From Treponema sp. (GTDB taxonomy: Bacteria; Spirochaetota; Spirochaetia; Treponematales; Treponemataceae): a DNA stretch of 51,840 nt. The stretch is taken from contig JAGCTZ010000128.1 in assembly GCA_017963165.1 (NCBI GenBank), positions 1 to 51,840 on the forward strand, given 5' to 3'. Both the position numbers and the translations under genes were made by a program. Below, one piece after another: positions 7,520 to 16,188 of the stretch. Numbering within the stretch: position 1 is the first letter of the stretch; every line of letters begins with the position of its first letter. The notes beneath the pieces are model-generated. The model did no database searches. It saw nothing but the letters and a program-made list of their open reading frames with translations, and was not told the DNA's origin.

Positions 7520-8584
7520 ATGAAATCAAAAAATCACATACATCTTTTTATATTTTTTGCAATAATCTTTATCATAATATATATAATTCTGGCCGCACGC
7601 CCACTAAACAAGGAATATAACTTTACTCCCGAATGGAAAAAAAGTATTTCAGGCCCTGCTGTAAAAAACATTCCTGCAGATACAAAAAAAATCTATTTTA
7701 AGCTTGGACAATCAATCGGTTATTTTACAGAAGAGGGACAGATTACAACTTTTAAAACCTTTCCTGTAAAAGCTTCCATTTCTTCCGATTATTACGCCAT
7801 TTATAATACAGATGCCGAAAATATTACTTTTTACAACAATAAAAACGAAGAACAGGGAATAATTCAGTCACCGGGCTACCCTTTCTTTGAACAGGATAGA
7901 ATTTATGTCTTTCTTCCTGGTGGTGCATCTTTTGCCCGCTGCGATAACACAGGAAAGCTTTTATGGACAAATGAAAATACAATTCCTTTAACAACCTTCA
8001 GTTCAAAAGAAAAATATACGGCAACAGGCTATTCAAACGGATTAATCAGAATTATAAATAACGAAACAGGCTCAGAAGCCTTAAGCTTTTCGCCGGGAGG
8101 AAGCGATTACAAGGTTATTCTTGGCCTTGATGTTTCTTCTGATGGTGTTTACATTGCTTCTGTTTCTGGTCATGGAAAACAGCGTTTTGTACTTACAAAG
8201 AATGAAGGTTCTCAGCCAAAAATAGTTTATCATAACTTTTTAAACTCAAATATGAACAGGCAGACAGTTGTAAGATTCTGTGATAATGATAAACGAATCC
8301 TTTACAATTATGAAAACTATCTTGGTATTTATGATATTGAAAAACAAAACGCCACAGAGATTAAAATTGACAAAACCGTAATTGCAATCGAAGAAACAGA
8401 TTCGCTTATTTTTGTTCTTGGTAAAAATGAAAATGAATACACTGTTTACATCATCGAAAAAACAGATACGCTGGAAGGCTCGTTTACTTTTACAGCAGAA
8501 ACTGCCTTTATAAAAACATATAATAACAGTCTTTATGTTGGACAGGACACATCAATTTCCAAAGTAAAGATAACAAAGGATTAA
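7520..8584 (+). CDS. Membrane-anchored beta-propeller-like protein, function unknown
   Basis: 354 aa. A single N-terminal transmembrane segment (about residues 8-27) acts as an uncleaved anchor. The rest would face the periplasm. It is rich in short beta-strand units with G-x-L-x-W and YDIE-type spacing, reminiscent of PQQ/WD40 propellers (for example GKLLWTNENT, NGLIRIINNETG). I do not recognise a specific family. It is followed after 3 bases by the degenerate M23 gene, so the two may work together in the envelope. The predicted promoter sits directly against the start codon. Confidence 0.6.
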   Translation: MKSKNHIHLFIFFAIIFIIIYIILAARPLNKEYNFTPEWKKSISGPAVKNIPADTKKIYFKLGQSIGYFTEEGQITTFKTFPVKASISSDYYAIYNTDAENITFYNNKNEEQGIIQSPGYPFFEQDRIYVFLPGGASFARCDNTGKLLWTNENTIPLTTFSSKEKYTATGYSNGLIRIINNETGSEALSFSPGGSDYKVILGLDVSSDGVYIASVSGHGKQRFVLTKNEGSQPKIVYHNFLNSNMNRQTVVRFCDNDKRILYNYENYLGIYDIEKQNATEIKIDKTVIAIEETDSLIFVLGKNENEYTVYIIEKTDTLEGSFTFTAETAFIKTYNNSLYVGQDTSISKVKITKD

Positions 8585-8587
8585 AAT

Positions 8588-9451
8588 ATGAAAAAGATAT
8601 TTTTGTTTTTTGCAGTTTTATTTATCTCGGGTACAGTTTTTGGTGTTGGATGGCCTCAGGAAGAGCATGACGATAAATCGGTTATTTCATATTTTGGTCA
8701 AAATATCGGTGGAAAAATCAGTACTTCTTTAATATTTAATGATCCTTCCGAAGTAAAGGCTGTAAAAGATGGAAAAATTCTTATAATCATGACAGATATT
8801 AATGATGATTCAGAATTTTTTCCTTCAACTCTTGGAACTTCTATAATTCTTTCGCACGAAGATGATTTAATTTCGGTATATGCAAATCTTGAAACTAATT
8901 CAGTAATAGAAAAGACAACTGGTAAAGATTTCATAAGCGAAGGAGAAATAATCGGCGAAACAGGAAATTCCGGCTGGCAAAAAGACAGAAGTTGTCTTGA
9001 ATTTCAGCTTATAGATAATCAAAAGTCAACAGCAATCAATCCTAAAATTCTTCTTCCACGTACAGAAAATGAAATTGATTACGTTATAAGTGGAGTTATG
9101 CTTCAAAATAAAGATGGAAAATATTTTGATCTTCGCGAAAATAAAGTTTTTCCATCTGGTCAATACAAGGTTTATCAGGCAAGAAACAAGATTAGTGTAC
9201 CGTATAAGACAGCCGTAACAATAAATGGTGTCGTTATTGATGAAATCTCTTTTGATACTGTTGGTCAGGCTAACGGAAAGCTTTACGTTACAGGAAAGAA
9301 AAAATACACATCTTCAGAGCTTTATCCAGACGATACCCTTTTGCTGCTTGGAGAAGCAATGCTAACACCTGGTCGTTCAACGTTAGGTCTTTCGGCACTT
9401 AATTTCCTTGGTAAAACAAAACAGGTTGACTATATATTATCAATATATTAA
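8588..9451 (+). CDS. Secreted M23-fold protein lacking the zinc ligands
   Basis: 287 aa with a signal peptide (about 1-19). Residues 30-155 follow the lysostaphin-like M23 layout: V-KAVKDGKILI, IILSHEDDLISVYANLE, GEIIGETGNSG, LEFQL, INPKILL. The HxxxD pair and the HxH motif that bind zinc are absent (LEFQL replaces the usual LHFEV). It is therefore probably a non-enzymatic M23 protein, such as the EnvC/NlpD-type activators of amidases, or a structural peptidoglycan binder. The C-terminal half is unrecognised. AAAGGA precedes the ATG, and the gene is probably cotranscribed with the propeller-like gene. Confidence 0.72.
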   Translation: MKKIFLFFAVLFISGTVFGVGWPQEEHDDKSVISYFGQNIGGKISTSLIFNDPSEVKAVKDGKILIIMTDINDDSEFFPSTLGTSIILSHEDDLISVYANLETNSVIEKTTGKDFISEGEIIGETGNSGWQKDRSCLEFQLIDNQKSTAINPKILLPRTENEIDYVISGVMLQNKDGKYFDLRENKVFPSGQYKVYQARNKISVPYKTAVTINGVVIDEISFDTVGQANGKLYVTGKKKYTSSELYPDDTLLLLGEAMLTPGRSTLGLSALNFLGKTKQVDYILSIY

Positions 9452-9471
9452 TTTCATTTACCTTTCTTTAT

Positions 9472-9500
9472 TTGTTTTTTTGGGCTTTTGGTGGTAAAAT
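9472..9500 (+). promoter_or_regulatory. Promoter of the phosphohexomutase gene at 9508
   Basis: TTGTTT, 17-base spacer, TAAAAT, then 7 bases to the ATG at 9508. No convincing Shine-Dalgarno is present in those 7 bases, so a leaderless mRNA is predicted. Confidence 0.65.
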
Positions 9501-9507
9501 TATTAAT

Positions 9508-11271
9508 ATGACACATAACATGATTTTATCTGCCAGTGGATGGCGAAAAGTTTTTGCTGTATCAGGTGATGAACAGGACAGAAATCCACAAATCAGCGAG
9601 TCTGATCAGGCTCTGTGTATTGCGGCTGCTTCTGTCTTTTCTGATTATATTGTTTCCATAACAGGACAGGAAACTCCGGTAATTGCGGTTGGAATTGATG
9701 CAAGACCAACTGGTCCGCAAATTGCCGATGCAATTTTACATTCACTGGTCTATAAAGGTGCCGTCGTTCAATATTCGGGAGTTACTTCTGCTCCAGAAAT
9801 TATGGCTTATGCAAAGAAACTCGATGGCTTTATATATATTTCGGCAAGTCATAATCCAATAGGTCACAATGGAATAAAATTTGGAATAAATGATGGTGGT
9901 GTTCTTGAAACAAAAGAAAATGCAAAACTTGTGACTGCTTTTACCCAGCTTATTCAAGATGACAAGGCATTAAATGAGCTTGTAAAAAATGCATATTCCA
10001 GCAGTGCTTCAACATTAAAGCAGATATATAAGACAGAACAAAGCTCTAAATTTAATGCACTTCATGCATATCAGGATTTTATTTACGAAACAATTGCAGA
10101 TTCCGCCAACAAAGAGCATCAAAAGGATTTCTTTGAAATGCTTGATTCACAGATTCGTGCAAAAGGCATGGGTGTGCTTTGTGATTTTAACGGAAGTTCT
10201 CGTGCAAAATGTATAGATAAAGATTTCTTTACAACTCATGGAATTGACTTTTATTCCTTGAATGAAGATGAAATTGTACACGAAATCATACCGGAAGCAG
10301 AAAATCTTGTTTATGTTGCCGAAGCAATGGACGATCTTCATAAACGAAAAAACTGTAATGTTATACTTGGCTATATGCCCGATTGTGATGGAGACAGAGG
10401 AAACATTGTTTACTGGGATGAAAAAGCTGGCAAAGCTGTAATTCTTAAGGCTCAGGAAGTTTTCAGTCTTTCTGTACTTGCAGAATTAACTTACAGTATC
10501 TGGAAAAATGGTGGGGATTCTGCCTTTAAGCCTGCGGTTTGTGTAAACTGCCCTACTTCTATGAGAATTGATGATATTTGCCATGTTCTTGGAGCAGAGG
10601 TTTTCAGAGCCGAAGTTGGAGAAGCAAATGTTGTAAATCTTGCACGTGAGAAACGTGCGGAAGGCTGGAATGTGCGTATTCTTGGCGAAGGTTCAAACGG
10701 TGGAACAATAACATATCCTTCAAGTGTACGAGATCCGTTAAATACTGTTTTTGCAATTATAAAACTTTTGATGATGCGCGAAGATGGACTATACGAAATC
10801 TGGTGCAAAAAAGCCGGTATTAAATATAATCCTGATTTTACTTTGACAGATGTGTTGGAATCGCTACCGGTTTATACGACAACCGGCGTTAGTGAGCCAA
10901 GAGCAATTCTTAAAGTAAAGAATACAGACCATGCCACGCTTAAGGCTGCTTTCCAAAAAGCGTTTGAAGCCGATTGGGAAAAGAAAAAGGATGACCTTAA
11001 GAAAAAATATGGAATTACAGGCTATGAGGCTGTTATTACAAAGGGAACTGTACAAACTGTTGGCGTGAGTGACTGGTCAGAATCTGGCAAAGGCGGACTT
11101 AAGATTATTTTTAAGGATGATTCGGGCGCGCATGTTGCATTTATCTGGATGCGTGGAAGTGGTACAGAACCTGTTTTCCGTATTATGTGCGATGTGTGTG
11201 GGGATAATGTGGAAGAAGAAAAGGCATTACTCGCTTGGGAGACAGAGCTTATTGATAAAGCGGATGTGTAA
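9508..11271 (+). CDS. Phosphoglucomutase/phosphomannomutase family protein
   Basis: 587 aa. It interconverts hexose 1- and 6-phosphates through a phosphoserine. The four signature loops are all present: active-site Ser114 in ISASHNPIGHNGIKF, the metal loop DCDGDRGN, the sugar-binding loop GEGSNGGT and the phosphate loop RGSGTEP. Glucose versus mannose specificity cannot be settled from sequence. The start is the ATG at 9508, because the promoter occupies the in-frame codons upstream. A related but quite different mutase follows at 11419, separated by two repeat elements, so the pair may supply glucose-1-P and another sugar phosphate. Confidence 0.9.
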   Translation: MTHNMILSASGWRKVFAVSGDEQDRNPQISESDQALCIAAASVFSDYIVSITGQETPVIAVGIDARPTGPQIADAILHSLVYKGAVVQYSGVTSAPEIMAYAKKLDGFIYISASHNPIGHNGIKFGINDGGVLETKENAKLVTAFTQLIQDDKALNELVKNAYSSSASTLKQIYKTEQSSKFNALHAYQDFIYETIADSANKEHQKDFFEMLDSQIRAKGMGVLCDFNGSSRAKCIDKDFFTTHGIDFYSLNEDEIVHEIIPEAENLVYVAEAMDDLHKRKNCNVILGYMPDCDGDRGNIVYWDEKAGKAVILKAQEVFSLSVLAELTYSIWKNGGDSAFKPAVCVNCPTSMRIDDICHVLGAEVFRAEVGEANVVNLAREKRAEGWNVRILGEGSNGGTITYPSSVRDPLNTVFAIIKLLMMREDGLYEIWCKKAGIKYNPDFTLTDVLESLPVYTTTGVSEPRAILKVKNTDHATLKAAFQKAFEADWEKKKDDLKKKYGITGYEAVITKGTVQTVGVSDWSESGKGGLKIIFKDDSGAHVAFIWMRGSGTEPVFRIMCDVCGDNVEEEKALLAWETELIDKADV

Positions 11272-11284
11272 ACATCACACTGCG

Positions 11285-11307
11285 GGCCCTGAGCTTGTCG
11301 AAGGGCC
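11285..11307. repeat. REP-like palindrome, copy 1 (intergenic)
   Basis: GGCCCT and AGGGCC flank an 11-base centre containing GAGCTTGTCGA. The same core recurs at 13591-13615 and 50321-50343. This motif is a widely dispersed small repeat in many bacteria; when translated it gives the familiar LRQAQGP string. Confidence 0.85.
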
Positions 11308-11310
11308 ACT

Positions 11311-11372
11311 GTCATTCAAAGGCGACACCCTTCATATTGCGAGGAGCCATAGGCGACGAAGCAATCCACGTA
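11311..11372. repeat. Second dispersed repeat (ATTGCGAGGAGC ... GACGAAGCAATCC type)
   Basis: ATTGC at 11336-11340 pairs with GCAAT at 11361-11365, and GCC-ATA-GGC forms an inner hairpin. I recognise the ATTGCGAGGAGC / GCGACGAAGCAATCC pair as a repeat found in unrelated bacteria. With copy 1 of the REP-like palindrome it fills most of the 147-base gap between the two mutase genes. Confidence 0.7.
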
Positions 11373-11418
11373 TGACAAAAGGCATAAAATAATATAATAT
11401 ACATACAAGGAGTAACAA

Positions 11419-13161
11419 ATGGAAAAAACAGAAATCTTGGAAAAAGCTAAAGCATATATTGCTGCTGAACAAGATGAAAGATTTAGAAAAGAAATCGAAG
11501 ATCTTGTTGCTAAAGAAGATTATACAGAACTGGAAGACCGCTTTTACCAGACACTTGAATTTGGTACTGGTGGACTCCGCGGAATTATGGGTGGCGGAAC
11601 AAACCGAATGAACACACTCGAAATCAATATGGCTACACAGGGCCTTGCAAACTATGTTCTTAAGGCATTCCCAGACAAGGCAAAAGCCGGAACACTTAGC
11701 GCAGTTGTTGCATACGACAGCCGCTTGAATTCAGATGTATTTGCAGAAGCAACAGCACTTATCTTTGCTGCAAATGGAATCAAGGCTTATCTTTTCTCAA
11801 GCCTTCGCCCAACCCCTGAGCTTTCTTTTGCAATCCGCACACTCAAGGCAGATACTGGTGTTGTAGTTACTGCATCACATAACCCTCGTATGTATAATGG
11901 TTATAAAGCTTACTGGAACGACGGTGCACAGGTAATCGAACCACATGATGTTGGCATTATTGAAGAAGTAAACAAGGTAAAAGAAGTTAAGACAATGACC
12001 CGTGTAGAAGCAATTTCCAGCGGTAAGCTTGTTATCATAGACAAAGAAGTTGATGAACCATTCTGGGAAATGTGTAAGGCACAGCTTTTCCGCCCTGATC
12101 TTATCAAAGAAAAGGCAAAGGATGTGCGCATTGTTTATACACCTCTCCACGGAACAGGTGCTATGCACGTAGAAAAGGTACTTGGTGACCTTGGACTTAA
12201 TATCATTACAGTTCCAGAACAGCGCGCGCCAGACGGCAACTTCCCTACAGTAGAAAAACCAAACCCAGAAGAAAAGCCTGCTTTGAAGATGGCAGTTGAA
12301 CTTGCAACAAAGGAAAAAGCAGATGGTCTTATGGCTACAGACCCAGATGCAGACCGCTTTGGTACAGCCTTCCCAGATAAGGATGGAAACTTTGTACTTC
12401 TTAGCGGAAACCAGATGGGTGCTCTTCTTATGGAATATGTTTTCCTTAGCCGCAAAGAGCTTGGTAAGATGCCTGCAAACCCAGCATGTATCCGCTCTAT
12501 AGTAACTTCACCTTTTGGCGACTACATCTGTAAAAAATACGGCGTAAAGATGTTTGACTGTCTTACAGGCTTTAAGTGGATTGCCAACACCGAAGCAAAG
12601 TTCGAAAGTGACGGAAGCTACAACTATGTATTTGGACTGGAAGAAAGCTACGGCTACAAGGTAGAAAAAGAAGTGATGGATAAAGACGGTGTTTCAGCTG
12701 CCGCAATGTGTGCCGAAATGATTTTGTACTGGCGCAGTCAGGGCAAGAGCCTTCTTGAACACCTGGACGACATGTACAAGGAATACGGCTACTTTGAAGA
12801 CCGCGCAATCTCCCAGAACTTCCCTGGTATGAGCGGTGTAGAAACAATGAAGAATATGATGGCAGGTCTTCGTTCTAACCCACCAGCAACACTTGGCGGC
12901 GAAAAAGTTATCAAGGTACGCGACCTTATGAACGACCCAGAGTTACCAAAGAGCAACGTTCTCCAGTTCTACCTCGAAAGCGGAACAATCGTAAGTGCAC
13001 GCCCTTCCGGAACAGAACCAAAGATTAAGTTCTACATCAACTCAATGATCCCTGCAGGAGACGGCAGCGACGCCTGGTTCGCCGACGCAAAGAAAAAAGC
13101 CGCCACACTCTGTGACGGCATTGCAGCTGATATTCAAAAGACGATTGATGCAGCGAAATAA
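11419..13161 (+). CDS. Phosphoglucomutase / phospho-sugar mutase (PgcA/PGM2-like)
   Basis: 580 aa, the usual size for the PgcA/PGM2 branch. Motifs are TGGLRGIMG near residue 50, active-site Ser153 in TASHNPRMYNGYK, the metal loop DPDADRFG, the sugar loop GLEESYGYK and the phosphate loop RPSGTEPKIKFY. It would convert glucose-6-P to glucose-1-P for glycan and storage-sugar synthesis. A strong AAGGAG precedes the ATG. Its codons use C at third positions (for example CGC, AAC, TTC) far more than the neighbours, which suggests high expression. The stop codon directly abuts that of the convergent LysM gene. Confidence 0.93.
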   Translation: MEKTEILEKAKAYIAAEQDERFRKEIEDLVAKEDYTELEDRFYQTLEFGTGGLRGIMGGGTNRMNTLEINMATQGLANYVLKAFPDKAKAGTLSAVVAYDSRLNSDVFAEATALIFAANGIKAYLFSSLRPTPELSFAIRTLKADTGVVVTASHNPRMYNGYKAYWNDGAQVIEPHDVGIIEEVNKVKEVKTMTRVEAISSGKLVIIDKEVDEPFWEMCKAQLFRPDLIKEKAKDVRIVYTPLHGTGAMHVEKVLGDLGLNIITVPEQRAPDGNFPTVEKPNPEEKPALKMAVELATKEKADGLMATDPDADRFGTAFPDKDGNFVLLSGNQMGALLMEYVFLSRKELGKMPANPACIRSIVTSPFGDYICKKYGVKMFDCLTGFKWIANTEAKFESDGSYNYVFGLEESYGYKVEKEVMDKDGVSAAAMCAEMILYWRSQGKSLLEHLDDMYKEYGYFEDRAISQNFPGMSGVETMKNMMAGLRSNPPATLGGEKVIKVRDLMNDPELPKSNVLQFYLESGTIVSARPSGTEPKIKFYINSMIPAGDGSDAWFADAKKKAATLCDGIAADIQKTIDAAK

Positions 13162-14121
13162 TTAATTTCTAGGTGCCTTGGCAGGATCTATTGGTTGCCC
13201 GTTCTGGAAAACCATAAAGGTTATGCCAGGCTTGCCGGAAATAGCGTCTATGCCAGCGGTACCTAGCTGCTGGTTGTAGACAACGTAGTCACCTTTTTTG
13301 ACGCTTACAGAACCAAGACCGGTGTATGTGTAAATTACACCGGTTTTTGATTGTACGAAGATTACCTGACCAAAACCACGATAAACACCAACATACATTA
13401 CTGTTCCTTCGCGTATACAGACTACCGGCTCATTTACCTGGGCACTTAGCTGTACGCCACCAACCTTTCCTTTTACCTGAGTTACAGTAGGATTTTTTAC
13501 AGGCCATACTGTATTTTTGTCTGCAGCAACTGTTGTACCATAGGTGCGTGTGTCGGGAGCGGTGGTGGTGGTTGTTGTAGTGGTACCTGTGGTCCCTGAG
13601 CTTGTCGAAGGGCCCGTGCTTATTGTTGTGTTTGTAGTAGTTGATGTTGTACTTGTTGTTGTTTTAGCAGCACTTGTATCTGCAATCTTGAGTTTCTGAC
13701 CTACTTTGATAACAGACGAATTATCAAGATTGTTCAACGCCATAAATTCGGCAAGTGTCATTCCATTCTTCTTGGAAATGCTGTACATTGTGTCGCCTTT
13801 TACAACTGTGTATTCTTTTGTGGCTGTTGTTGTAACTGTTGTTGTAGTATCAGTTGTTGCTTTATTATCTGTTGCCAGTGCAGCAGCGGCACTTATATCT
13901 GCAGAAGGAATCTTTAATTTCTGGCCAACTTTGATTACATCATTTTCTGAAAGATTGTTTGCGGCACGCAGTTCGGCTACTGTCAGCTGATATTTACGGC
14001 TGATTGAATATAAGGTGTCGCCCTTTTCTACCTTGTAGGTTGTATCGGCAAAAAGTGAAATAGATGCGGTTAATAAAATAGCACATAATAAAAGTGATTT
14101 CTTAAAAAATGATAATCTCAT
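13162..14121 (-). CDS. Secreted protein with two LysM domains and a degenerate M23 domain
   Basis: 319 aa: signal peptide (1-25), LysM at about 28-71 (YKVEKGDTLYSISRKY), LysM at about 103-146 (YTVVKGDTMYSISKKN), a Thr/Ser-rich linker, and an M23 fold at about 210-319. LysM binds peptidoglycan. The M23 part lacks zinc ligands: YTYTGLG stands where YAHL is usual and ITFMVF where LHFEV is usual. It is probably an NlpD/EnvC-like adaptor rather than a peptidase. Part of the linker (TGPSTSSG) is encoded by a REP-like palindrome. A GATAAT box ends 6 bases before the ATG. Confidence 0.85.
   Translation of the reverse strand: MRLSFFKKSLLLCAILLTASISLFADTTYKVEKGDTLYSISRKYQLTVAELRAANNLSENDVIKVGQKLKIPSADISAAAALATDNKATTDTTTTVTTTATKEYTVVKGDTMYSISKKNGMTLAEFMALNNLDNSSVIKVGQKLKIADTSAAKTTTSTTSTTTNTTISTGPSTSSGTTGTTTTTTTTAPDTRTYGTTVAADKNTVWPVKNPTVTQVKGKVGGVQLSAQVNEPVVCIREGTVMYVGVYRGFGQVIFVQSKTGVIYTYTGLGSVSVKKGDYVVYNQQLGTAGIDAISGKPGITFMVFQNGQPIDPAKAPRN
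13591..13615. repeat. REP-like palindrome, copy 2 (inside the LysM gene)
   Basis: Same core as 11285-11307 (CCCTGAGCTTGTCGAAGGG). It lies in frame in the Thr-rich linker and is translated as part of GPSTSSGTT, so the insertion was tolerated by a flexible linker. Confidence 0.85.
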
Positions 14122-14160
14122 AGATTTATTATCGGCAGAAAAGTGGGGATTTTAGAGAAT

Positions 14161-15381
14161 TTAATACACCAACTCATGGAAAAGTTTATTTACGTCAATA
14201 CCGCTAATAAGAACACCTTCCTGGTACAACTCAAGCATGCCTTCCCTTCCACTCTGGAGATGGCTTGAAGTAATTCCATGCTTAATTGAAATATCTGCTT
14301 CCATAAGCGCCGAAAGATGATCACATATGCGGACAAGCTTTCCATCAACTGGATTATATTGAGCAGTATTATATTTACCGTTGAGTTCCTGCCAGGAAAC
14401 AGCTTTAACTGTTCCATCCTTTGTAATAATTCTGTCTGTAAATTCATCAGAAGTATAATAAATGACTTCATCAACGTAAGCTTTATCCATAAGAGGAACA
14501 AGCTCTTTGCTTACAATTTCATCTTCTATTTTTTTTACGATTGTAGGAAGCGCAACTGTTGCCTGTTTTACAGGAGAAATAATATCGCGGGTAACCGATT
14601 CCGGTAAATCATGAAACAATGCAGAAAAATAATTATTTATAACACGTCTGTCGCACATTTTTGGATTTGTCTCGCGACCAAGCAGCAGAGTCATAACAGC
14701 AACAAAAAAGCAGTGACCAAGCACAGAAGTGGCAGGAACACGTGGCGTCTGATTCCATCTTGTCTGAAAACGAAGCTGTTCAATTTTAAGAAGAAATTCA
14801 AATTCCTTCTGGCGAGTCATAAGCTTTTGAAGACCTTCAAGATCAAGATATGGCTGCAAATCTGCCTTAAGCTCTGATTCTATTTTTGAAAAACGTTCTT
14901 TTTCATTTACAACGGCAAGCATTTCCAGTTCACGCATTGTAGAATATTTATGTGCTGCATTATAAATACGTTGAGAAAGTACAAGATTATCAGGCAATTT
15001 GAAGGAACCGGCTTTCTGTCCTACATAAATTGTAAATGCCGAAAAAAGTGCATCATCAGAAATAAGAGGCTTATACTGTTTGAGCACCCATTCATCAAGC
15101 CTCATGTATTCGCGTGTAAATTCCTTTTTAAGCATCTGCTGAACAGGAGCTTTTATATCACACAAGGCATTTTTTCTAAGTAAATCAAAAAAAGAAGCAT
15201 AGATTATCCATTTCCAGTCTACATTATGACCTTTTTTTTCTTCATATTTGCCCAGCATATAGGCAATAACCATTTTTTCGCCCGCTTTATCCATCTCGAC
15301 TAAATCAAATGGACGTATCAGATCATTCCATCGTTGAATAGAAAATCCTTCGAAAATTTTGAGAATCAGTTGTTTATCCAT
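14161..15381 (-). CDS. HD-domain phosphohydrolase, YfbR-like
   Basis: 406 aa. The N-terminal half is helical and unrecognised. The C-terminal half has HD metal-binding motifs: a first His in SVLGHCFFVA, then FHDLPESVTRDIISPVK, and a later Asp in RICDHLSAL. The LPE-TRD-SPVK string resembles YfbR-type 5'-nucleotidase HD proteins. Its substrate is unknown (nucleotide or signalling nucleotide). It starts 3 bases after the stop of the 267-aa protein gene and is presumably in the same operon as recN. Confidence 0.78.
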   Translation of the reverse strand: MDKQLILKIFEGFSIQRWNDLIRPFDLVEMDKAGEKMVIAYMLGKYEEKKGHNVDWKWIIYASFFDLLRKNALCDIKAPVQQMLKKEFTREYMRLDEWVLKQYKPLISDDALFSAFTIYVGQKAGSFKLPDNLVLSQRIYNAAHKYSTMRELEMLAVVNEKERFSKIESELKADLQPYLDLEGLQKLMTRQKEFEFLLKIEQLRFQTRWNQTPRVPATSVLGHCFFVAVMTLLLGRETNPKMCDRRVINNYFSALFHDLPESVTRDIISPVKQATVALPTIVKKIEDEIVSKELVPLMDKAYVDEVIYYTSDEFTDRIITKDGTVKAVSWQELNGKYNTAQYNPVDGKLVRICDHLSALMEADISIKHGITSSHLQSGREGMLELYQEGVLISGIDVNKLFHELVY

Positions 15382-15384
15382 ATT

Positions 15385-16188
15385 TTAGTTACTTAAGCCC
15401 TTCTTCTGGTCAGAATCCATTTTATCCTTCCAGACCATGGCTTTTTTCTTTACTTCTTCTGCTTCGTTTGTTCGTCCAATAACGATATAAACTTTTCGCA
15501 GGGCTAAAAGATATTTAATTGCATCACGCATATCATCAATACGACGTGTAGAAAGCTCATAGCGGTCACGATATCCGTTTGCAGATTTGTCCAAAAGCTT
15601 TTGAACCATTCTTACATAAAGAACAGTTGTTTCATAATCCTGAGCACGTGGATCAAAAAAGTCTTTACCGGCAGTTTTCATATCAATAAGATTTTTTGCA
15701 ACTGTAGCAAAGCGACCTTCAAGTTCAATAAAAGACCATTTCCATTTACTGTTATCACCAAAAGCATCTTTAAGAATCTGAATTTCAAGACCTAGCTTGC
15801 GGATTATAAGATACCTTTTTACGATATTTACATTTGTAATTTTTTCATGATAAGGAAGTAAATCTGAATATGGACAATCAATTACATTTGATACAATTTC
15901 TTCAAGATAGATAATTGCTTTATAAAGCATTTTTCGGGCATCATTAAGGGCATCATTGTTCTTTACTTCCATGAGCTTGAGGGAAAGACTGTTAAGTGCA
16001 ACATAAAGAGATGCTGTATAAATCATATCCTCGCACAAAAGGAGCTTTTTATATTCTACACCAATATCTCCATCGTGCATGGCATTACGCATTGTCTTTT
16101 CTTTTTCGAGAGTCTGAGTAATTTTGTCTTTGTAAGGCTGAATACATTCCTGAAAATGTAATCTTGTCTCCTCTGAAATTTTTGCCAT
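15385..16188 (-). CDS. Helical protein of unknown function
   Basis: 267 aa, predicted almost entirely alpha-helical, without signal peptide or transmembrane segment, so cytoplasmic. I recognise no domain. Tyr and Lys are frequent and there is a basic C-terminus. It lies between recN (overlapping by one base at 16188) and the HD protein, in a tight operon. The context would suit a role linked to DNA repair or nucleotide metabolism, but nothing in the sequence proves it. Confidence 0.7.
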   Translation of the reverse strand: MAKISEETRLHFQECIQPYKDKITQTLEKEKTMRNAMHDGDIGVEYKKLLLCEDMIYTASLYVALNSLSLKLMEVKNNDALNDARKMLYKAIIYLEEIVSNVIDCPYSDLLPYHEKITNVNIVKRYLIIRKLGLEIQILKDAFGDNSKWKWSFIELEGRFATVAKNLIDMKTAGKDFFDPRAQDYETTVLYVRMVQKLLDKSANGYRDRYELSTRRIDDMRDAIKYLLALRKVYIVIGRTNEAEEVKKKAMVWKDKMDSDQKKGLSN

